The notes under the pieces: model-generated | The model's database searches: none | Told to the model about the DNA's origin: nothing | What the model saw: only the letters and a program-made list of their open reading frames with translations | Position numbers and translations under genes: made by a program | Shown: one piece after another, positions 1-5,700 of the stretch | Position numbering within the stretch: position 1 is the first letter of the stretch | How the letters are laid out: each line of letters begins with the position of its first letter | Origin: Oscillospiraceae bacterium | Lineage (GTDB): Bacteria > Bacillota > Clostridia > Oscillospirales > Acutalibacteraceae | Direction: 5' to 3' | Length of the DNA: 10,124 bases | NCBI GenBank assembly: GCA_009783605.1 | Contig: WRDE01000044.1 | Coordinates: 1-10,124 of the forward strand

Positions 1-33
1 AGGTTACAGGCGGAATCCCGCCGCCTGTAACCT
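1..33 (-). terminator. Perfect inverted repeat, possible operon terminator
   Basis: Positions 1-13 and 21-33 are perfect reverse complements, giving a 13-bp GC-containing stem with a 7-base loop. The repeat begins 28 bases past the stop codon of the last minus-strand gene, where a rho-independent terminator is expected. Any U-tract for the minus-strand transcript would lie left of base 1, outside the window, so the terminator call cannot be completed. A smaller imperfect palindrome (TTACA-A-TGTAA, 36-46) sits between it and the gene. Confidence 0.55.
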
Positions 34-60
34 GTTTACAATGTAACCCGTCTCTGTTGC

Positions 61-594
61 CTATACCGCGGCAGCTATCGTGACAGTGATCTTACCGACC
101 TGTACAAAACTTGTCTTGTCGCTGGCAATCGTTCCGCCGACAAGCAGCTTCGCGGTTCCGGAAAGGGCCGCATCGTCGATATCTTTGCCCACCGCCGACG
201 GAAGCGTGAAGTTTCCGTCTTCGATTGTTCCGGTAACTGATGTATAACTCGCGTCTTGGGTATAAGCCATGCTGACATCTATCGCGGCGTTGGAATGATT
301 GGTCACCGTGACGGTGTCTCCGGAAGCGGTCCACGATGCGGTAGTGTTGTTGTCATATTCGTGTGTATCCGCATCCCAGTCGAAGGTGCCGCCCGCGTTG
401 AAGGTAAACTGCATGGCGCCCCATGCCAGATCCACACTGTAGACAGTGGGGGTCGAGGTGCCGCCTTCATATTTGGCTTCAACATTGATATCCTTGTTGC
501 CGAGTCCCACTGTATCGGAACCCGCAAACGCGAATACCGAACCGGCGGAAAGGACAAGGGTCAAAACCGCTAATACAGCAAATAATTTTTTCAT
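61..594 (-). CDS. Small secreted WG-domain protein (hypothetical), last gene of operon
   Basis: Product is 177 residues and of unknown function. Residues 1-24 are a signal peptide (MKK, hydrophobic core, then SVFAFA), so it is probably exported. Residues 50-177 form one domain shared with the next two WG-domain proteins upstream in this operon. Its marks are VYSVDLAWGAMQF (51-63), W73 followed by DADTHEY, W88, VTVTNHSN (95-102) and a final beta strand VGKITVTIA. The mature part has no cysteine, no LPxTG and no second membrane segment. An in-frame ATG 66 bases upstream would add 22 residues that do not look like a signal sequence. The chosen ATG has TAGGAGGA nine bases upstream. It lies 31 bases after the preceding gene, so it is probably cotranscribed. 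I do not recognise a named family; a beta-sandwich surface subunit is inference. Confidence 0.85.
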   Translation of the reverse strand: MKKLFAVLAVLTLVLSAGSVFAFAGSDTVGLGNKDINVEAKYEGGTSTPTVYSVDLAWGAMQFTFNAGGTFDWDADTHEYDNNTTASWTASGDTVTVTNHSNAAIDVSMAYTQDASYTSVTGTIEDGNFTLPSAVGKDIDDAALSGTAKLLVGGTIASDKTSFVQVGKITVTIAAAV

Positions 595-603
595 TGTACT
601 ATT

Positions 604-609
604 CCTCCT
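604..609 (-). promoter_or_regulatory. AGGAGG ribosome binding site that fixes the start at 594
   Basis: A perfect AGGAGG core lies nine bases before the ATG at 594. It selects the signal-peptide start over the longer reading frame that begins at 660 inside the preceding gene. Confidence 0.85.
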
Positions 610-625
610 ATTTTCTATGATGACA

Positions 626-1192
626 TCAACCAGGTACGGATAAGGTAACCGTAACAGCACCGATTGTTGTCTGCGTATTGACCGAAGAACCCAACGCGCC
701 GCTGAGTGTCAGTGTCGCTGTCACATTTGCGGCGGTTGCGTATTGGCCAACCACGCCGGCACCCAGTGTCGCGGCGTTAGATGTGATACCTGTGCCGGTG
801 AATGCGCCGGTAATAGCCGCAAAGTCGGCACCCGACTCAGGAGCGAAAGAAAATGTCGCGATTACGGCTCTGTTGGAATGATTCGTAACCTTGATCTTAT
901 CCCCTACGCCCGGATCATCGCAGGCCCATGAAGCGGCAGCGCCGCCGCTGTATGAATGATTCCCGGGATTCCACGTGCCTGTGCCCGCATCGGTATAGGT
1001 AAACTCAAGAGCTCCCCATTCCAAATCAACGCTGTACACAGCGCTGGCGGCACTCCCCTCTACATAAGTACCTTTTACATCGGCCGAGTCCGAACCGGTA
1101 GCGGTTATAATGGGATTGGCCGCCAGAACAGAAACGCTGCCAAAAGACAATACAAGCATTGCCACGAGTGCCAGAACTAAAAACTTTTTCAT
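626..1192 (-). CDS. Small secreted WG-domain protein (hypothetical), paralogue of the neighbour
   Basis: Product is 188 residues and of unknown function. MKKFLVLALVAMLVL followed by SVSVLAA is a clear signal peptide with likely cleavage near residue 25. Residues 51-188 match the other two WG domains: AVYSVDLEWGALEFTYT (51-67), W74-N-P then HSY, W89, IKVTNHSN (100-107), and a last strand IGAVTVTLSVP (177-187). It has one cysteine in the mature part (C91). It is closest in length and layout to the gene after it, suggesting tandem duplication followed by strong divergence. The start at 1192 is preferred over an upstream in-frame ATG (1258) because it gives the signal peptide and has GAAAGGA ten bases upstream. 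The 94-base gap before it is the widest in the operon. No sorting signal is visible, so attachment to the surface would need partner proteins. Confidence 0.85.
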   Translation of the reverse strand: MKKFLVLALVAMLVLSFGSVSVLAANPIITATGSDSADVKGTYVEGSAASAVYSVDLEWGALEFTYTDAGTGTWNPGNHSYSGGAAASWACDDPGVGDKIKVTNHSNRAVIATFSFAPESGADFAAITGAFTGTGITSNAATLGAGVVGQYATAANVTATLTLSGALGSSVNTQTTIGAVTVTLSVPG

Positions 1193-1202
1193 TACAAAAT
1201 TT

Positions 1203-1209
1203 TCCTTTC
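1203..1209 (-). promoter_or_regulatory. GAAAGGA ribosome binding site that fixes the start at 1192
   Basis: A GAAAGGA purine run lies ten bases before the ATG at 1192. It supports this start over the ATG at 1258, which would place a polar 22-residue stretch in front of the signal peptide. Confidence 0.7.
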
Positions 1210-1286
1210 TGTTGATTTGATCTATTTCACCACTGCCTTTGTCAGTGATAGAAACCAATAATTTGCCGTTGATAACCTTGCCGCGG

Positions 1287-1835
1287 TCATTCCTTGACCT
1301 GTATATCCACCGGGATATTGGTATTCACGACCGCCCGTTCTCCGGTCTCCGGATTATAATACAGGATATTAAATTTGCCGCTGTATTTACCGGCCGAGAG
1401 CTTGGCCGTATCGAGCAAGTCCATCTTTTCTAATTTATATCCGGCGGGAAGCAATTGCGACTGGGCGATTACCGCCTCCTGCTCGCCGCTGATGACGATC
1501 AGCTGCAGCACCGCATCCATTGTCGAACGTTTCGGATTCCAAAAAATGATACTCGCTTTTTTCTCTGAAAGGCTGATCGATACCTCTTTGGAATACGACA
1601 TGGATACCGCTCCGCCGCCTTCAGAAGCCTCCAATTTCTCCTCATCGTCATCGTCTTCGATGGCTTCAGCGTTATTGTCGGTATCCTGCGGAGCGAATTC
1701 CGGAATCGCGTCCGGGTCGTCGCTGTTTTTCAAAAGCACAAACAATGTTGTCGCCACAGCTCCGACTGTGATAACGACCAACAGGATAATCAGGAACTTC
1801 CGCAGATTGAATTTTTTATCCATCGCGTGCTTCAT
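1287..1835 (-). CDS. Membrane-anchored protein with acidic linker and extracytoplasmic beta domain
   Basis: Product is 182 residues and of unknown function. A basic N-terminus (KKFNLRK) precedes one transmembrane segment at about residues 14-35, with no good cleavage site after it, so the C-terminus should face outward. Residues 38-72 are a low-complexity acidic linker with DDDDEE at 61-66. Residues 76-182 look like one beta-rich domain with WNPKRST (99-105), SQLLPAGYKL (126-135), LSAGKYSGKF (146-155) and YYNPETGE (159-166). Similar 'NP..S / PG / L..G.Y / Y.PETG' patterns recur in membrane proteins near surface genes of Gram-positive bacteria, from memory and without a family name. The ATG overlaps the preceding stop as TAATG, with GGAG ten bases upstream, so translation is probably coupled to the cohesin-like gene. 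M5 is a possible alternative start but lacks a ribosome binding site. A role as anchor for secreted operon partners is inference. Confidence 0.85.
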   Translation of the reverse strand: MKHAMDKKFNLRKFLIILLVVITVGAVATTLFVLLKNSDDPDAIPEFAPQDTDNNAEAIEDDDDEEKLEASEGGGAVSMSYSKEVSISLSEKKASIIFWNPKRSTMDAVLQLIVISGEQEAVIAQSQLLPAGYKLEKMDLLDTAKLSAGKYSGKFNILYYNPETGERAVVNTNIPVDIQVKE

Positions 1836-2725
1836 TATGATGGCACTCCAATCGTTACGGTGACGGTTCCGATAACGGTACCGCTGCTTATCGCGCTTGC
1901 AGGTTTCGCCGATGTAAGTTTCAGATAAGCGGCTGTTGACACAGGCGTATCATCCCCTTCCGCCAACACCACCGGCGTGTTTATTGAAACGGCTCCGCTA
2001 TCTTCAAATGATCCCGATATCGCAGAATATCCGCCCGCCGCCGCGTACCCGAAGGTAACCGCGACCGGGACATTGCTTCTGCTGGTAACTAAGATTTTGT
2101 TCGCGTCAGCCGCGCAGGACCAGCCGATACCGTCATAATCATGTGTATCCGGATTCCAGATATCCTCGTACACAAATTCCATCGAACCCCATGTGACATC
2201 CACATCGTAGATCTCGGTCGGCGCCGCATCGAAGTCGATCGTGATGGTATCGTTGTATGTTTCCTGTCCGGCGTCGGTTTGCACCAAATAGCTGACCGGC
2301 AATTCAATCGATCCGGCTTCGGTCCCCAGAATATTGAAGGTGATCTGCAGTACATCGGTCACAGGCCCGGTCGGTATACCGATATAGGTCAACCGTATAC
2401 GTCCGCTGGCAAAGGAGGTGGTATTAATAGAAACACCGGGCGGAATCGGGTCGGGGGCAGGCATCAGAGAGTCACGGCTTACTATTTCCAACTCGCCCAA
2501 GTCAATACCGCTTACATCAACCTGCAGCCCCCGTATTTGATTACCAATCGTATCAAAATTGTCCAACGATATGGTTAATGTGACCTGCCCGCCCGCAACC
2601 GGATCGGCCGGATCAAGGCTGTAGGAAAACGCACATGGTTCAGCAGCCATGACTGTTACCGACGCCAAAACCGCCGCGCATAGACAAATAACGGCTGCTA
2701 TTGCCAAAACCCTTTTTATGCTCAT
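1835..2725 (-). CDS. Secreted protein: cohesin-like domain fused to a WG domain
   Basis: Product is 296 residues. Residues 1-28 are a signal peptide (MSIKR, long hydrophobic core, VMAA). Residues 31-165 resemble a cohesin: PVAGGQVTLTISLDNF (42-57) as first strands, LQVDVSGID with LEIVS (67-83), SGRIRLTYIG (107-116), and VLQITFNILG...GSIELPV (125-144). Residues 171-296 are a WG domain: IYDVDVTWGSMEFVYE (172-187), W190-N-P-D-T-H-D-Y, W202, ILVTSRSN (211-218), and the final strand IGTVTVTIG. In cellulosomes, cohesins bind dockerins. The neighbouring upstream gene ends in a dockerin, which makes an in-operon contact plausible. AGGAGGT lies eight bases before the ATG, and the gene starts 30 bases after the previous stop. 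No LPxTG or SLH domain is seen. The cohesin call rests on reading strand pattern and order by eye; another immunoglobulin-like fold is possible. Confidence 0.85.
   Translation of the reverse strand: MSIKRVLAIAAVICLCAAVLASVTVMAAEPCAFSYSLDPADPVAGGQVTLTISLDNFDTIGNQIRGLQVDVSGIDLGELEIVSRDSLMPAPDPIPPGVSINTTSFASGRIRLTYIGIPTGPVTDVLQITFNILGTEAGSIELPVSYLVQTDAGQETYNDTITIDFDAAPTEIYDVDVTWGSMEFVYEDIWNPDTHDYDGIGWSCAADANKILVTSRSNVPVAVTFGYAAAGGYSAISGSFEDSGAVSINTPVVLAEGDDTPVSTAAYLKLTSAKPASAISSGTVIGTVTVTIGVPS
2222..2635 (-). other. Cohesin-like domain (residues 31-168 of the 296-residue protein)
   Basis: The segment has the cohesin order of motifs: a P-x-x-x-G-x-x-V opening strand, an L-x-V-D-V strand followed by an L-E-I-V-S turn, an S-G-R-I-R-L-T-Y strand, and the late I-T-F-N-I...G...I-E-L-P-V strand pair. 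It begins directly after the signal peptide, as cohesins do in scaffoldins. Whether the dockerin-contact face is conserved cannot be judged by eye. Confidence 0.6.
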
Positions 2726-2755
2726 ACCTGTTGACCTCCTTATCCTTCAATTTTT

Positions 2756-5700
2756 TTATGTACCGGAACCGGTAACCAAATCCAGCATCGCGAAGAAGTC
2801 GAAAATGCTGAGATCTCCTCCTCCGGCCAATTGAGCCGCCTTTAAGTATACGCCTTCCAGATACTCTTCATCGGTTAGATGCTTCAACAGCGCGCTCAAA
2901 TCGAATATGTCGATATCACCGTCACCGCTTACATCACCCGGAATAATGGCCGTATACCGGTCGTCACCGCACGCTACGATACATCCTGTTCCGATAAATC
3001 CTGTCTCCCGCAGGGTTTCTCCGTCCGCTTCGTAGACAATTACCGTGACGCCTTTATCCGCGTAGTCCGATATGATACTGTCCACCGAAGTTTCCGGTAC
3101 AATACCGGCGATTTCGTCACCGTCGATACTTCCGAACTTAATTACCTCGATAACTTCCCGGGCAACCTCGGCACCGCAGCCGACACGGGTACAATATTTT
3201 ACTCTGATTCCGTCTTCCAGCAGCGAGGGCGCTTTCAATATCTCCCATTCGCCGGGGATATGCTCCAGTTGCGCGATCGGCCGGGTTTCTTCTTCCGTGC
3301 AGCGGGTACAGGTGCGGTATTCCAAACCCGGGGCGTCACAGGTCGCCGGGGTGCGCTCGATCCAGGGTCCGGTGAAATTGTGGCCGAGGGCGGCGGCTGG
3401 CCGTGAATCTAATATCTCTCCGCACAGGGTGCATTTCTGCACTTCCACACCGGCTTCGGTACAGGTAGCCGCCGGTACGCCCGGCTCCCATTCGCCGGGG
3501 ACATGCTCCAACTGCGCGATCGGGCGGGTTTCTTCCACCGTGCAGCGGGTGCAGGTGCGGTATTCCAGTCCCGCAGCGGCACAGGTCGCCGGGGTACGCT
3601 CGATCCAGGGTCCGGTGAAATTGTGGCCGAGAGCGTCTGCGATGCCGGTTTCCAGAACCTCGCCGCAGAGGTTACATCTCCGCTCCTTGACCCCGTCCTC
3701 GGTGCAGGTCGGCTCCACCGTGTTGGTCCAACTGCTGCCGGCATGGCCGCAGGTTCCCCAGACCAGATACATCTCAGGATTGGCAGGATCATAGATCTTG
3801 ATATACCGTATCGCGATACCGGTGCAGGAGTTGTCATCCTTTAACGCCAGCGCGCGGTTGCCATAATACAGCTCAATATCTTCCCATCTATGCTGCAGCC
3901 ATACCTGTCTGTCAAGGTCTGCGGTATTCAGCCTGTCGTCGTGGTCGTTACCCATCTCCGCGTCATGCCGGTGGGCAAAGTCGAGACCTTCGTCACCTCT
4001 GAGCGCATCCGGCTCGGTCAGATAAAACTCCACATCGCAGGTCAGCGTCTGGTCTCCTTTGGCGAAGATTTCAAACACGTTGCAGAAACCGAGTTCAACC
4101 CAATTTCCGTTTTCCCGCGTGGTATACACGGCCGGAGAACCGCCGATCGTGCCTGTTCTCCAATGATTCAGATTATCGCTGTTGCCGGTGTTGAACAGCA
4201 ACCGGTTGGCACCCGCGTTCGGCGCGTATTCCTTGCCCCATTCGGCAGTATAGGTGTTTCCGTCTGCCTCTATGGTGACCTTGATGTAGCAGATAAAATA
4301 TCTGCTGTTGCCGTTAAGGATGAAGTCGCGGCCGCGGGCGGCGCCGGAATTCAGCAAATAGGTTGTGATGGGCTGACCATCCGGACCGGCTCCGCCATCG
4401 TTGTATGTAAAATCGCCGTAATTGTTAAAGACAACCGCTTTTTTCCAACCCTGGTTGCGCTGGAACCATCCATCATCACCGGCGCACATATTCTGGTCGG
4501 CGGCATTCTTCATCTGCCAGTAGTTGCCGTCCGAACTGCTGCCGCTGGTCGCGTTATACTGGATTTCGATCTCTATTTTTTCGTCTTTGGCGTAATCCAG
4601 CAGATAATTCGCAGGGATACCCATATTTGCGGCGAAGGAGAGTTCCACGCCGTCCCAGACATTCCGGTTCAGGTAGGTATTGTCGCCATCCTTTATCTGC
4701 TTTTCGGGGCCATAGTTGCAGAGATCTAACCTGCCGTTGTGCCATTCGCCCGGGTTGCCGAACAGATCCGGATCCGACGGGGTACCCCATTCGAGGTATT
4801 TGGTGGTATCATTGGGATTGTATACCCGGATATACCGGACCGCGAAGCCTAAGGACATCGCTTGATCCTTTATCGCCATCGTTTTGTTATTGCCATTGCC
4901 ATTAACATTGCCGTCGCCGCTGTAGAAGGCATTGTTCACCACCCATGTTTTCGTCACCCATACATTCCTGTCGAAAGCGGAGGTGTCAAAGCCCTGGTCA
5001 CTATCGCCGCCGGGCGCCGCTGAATTCTGATAAGCGAACACGATGTTGTTATTCATGCCCGGTATATCGCCAATCTTCATAAATTCTATGTCGACCGTCA
5101 GGGTTTGGGGTCCGCCCTTTGCAAAGACCTTCGTATTGTTGTCGAAATGGAGTTCGTGCCAATCGTTGTCGCCTGCCCGCGATACCGCCACCGGAACACT
5201 GTCAATAACATCCGCTTTCCATCCGCCGGTCCATTCGCCGCCGCCCGGTCTGGCCAGATTGGCGAGTTCCAGCGGGGTCGCGCCCGGCTGGACGCTGTAC
5301 CGCGCGCCCCATTCGGCGACCGCGTCGCCGACCGTCACCCGGATATAGCTGATGTAGCAGAACAGGTTGCCACTAATCCCCATGTCTCTGGTACTGTTTT
5401 TATTTACCGTATATGTAGTGGGGAATTCAGCGTTGGGCAGTTCAAAGACGGTAACCAATTTCCACTCGTTACTGCCTCTCTGGAACCAGGCAGGGCCGTT
5501 TTCCCAATGTTCGCCCCCGTCGGCGTCAACGATCCTGACGCCGTCGCCGCTGCCGCGGTATTCACGGTTGGGGGTATAATATTCGATTTCGACCTTCAAA
5601 TCGTCAAGCCGCGTATTCGCGGGGATACCCATGCTGTCGGCGAAAATAATATTGAAGTCCTGCCAATCGCCCTTTTTGATCACCTGCGCGCCGGCATAAT

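Larger units (their letters stand above)
3137..3751 (-). repeat. Five Cys-x-x-Cys (zinc-ribbon-like) surface repeats
   Basis: Residues 1576-1780 of the giant protein hold repeats of about 40 residues with a T-C-x-x-x-G core, a C-x-x-C pair (C1601/C1604, C1642/C1645, C1682/C1685, C1723/C1726) and an LGHNF or LEHxPGEW ending. The fifth (1741-1780) is degenerate: its first cysteine is replaced by leucine (SLLEDG) and its pair is spaced C-x-x-x-x-C (C1762/C1767). Such repeats are common in secreted proteins of gut Firmicutes. Metal binding is inference. Confidence 0.8.

Noticed and set aside
595..660. N-terminal extension of the last gene to an ATG at 660
   Set aside because: It adds 22 residues ahead of a complete signal peptide and overlaps the preceding gene. 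The ATG at 594 has a perfect AGGAGG.
1193..1286. Small hairpin CACTG-7-CAGTG (1231-1247) and possible internal promoter in the widest operon gap
   Set aside because: The stem has only five base pairs with no following T-run, and no convincing -35/-10 pair is visible.
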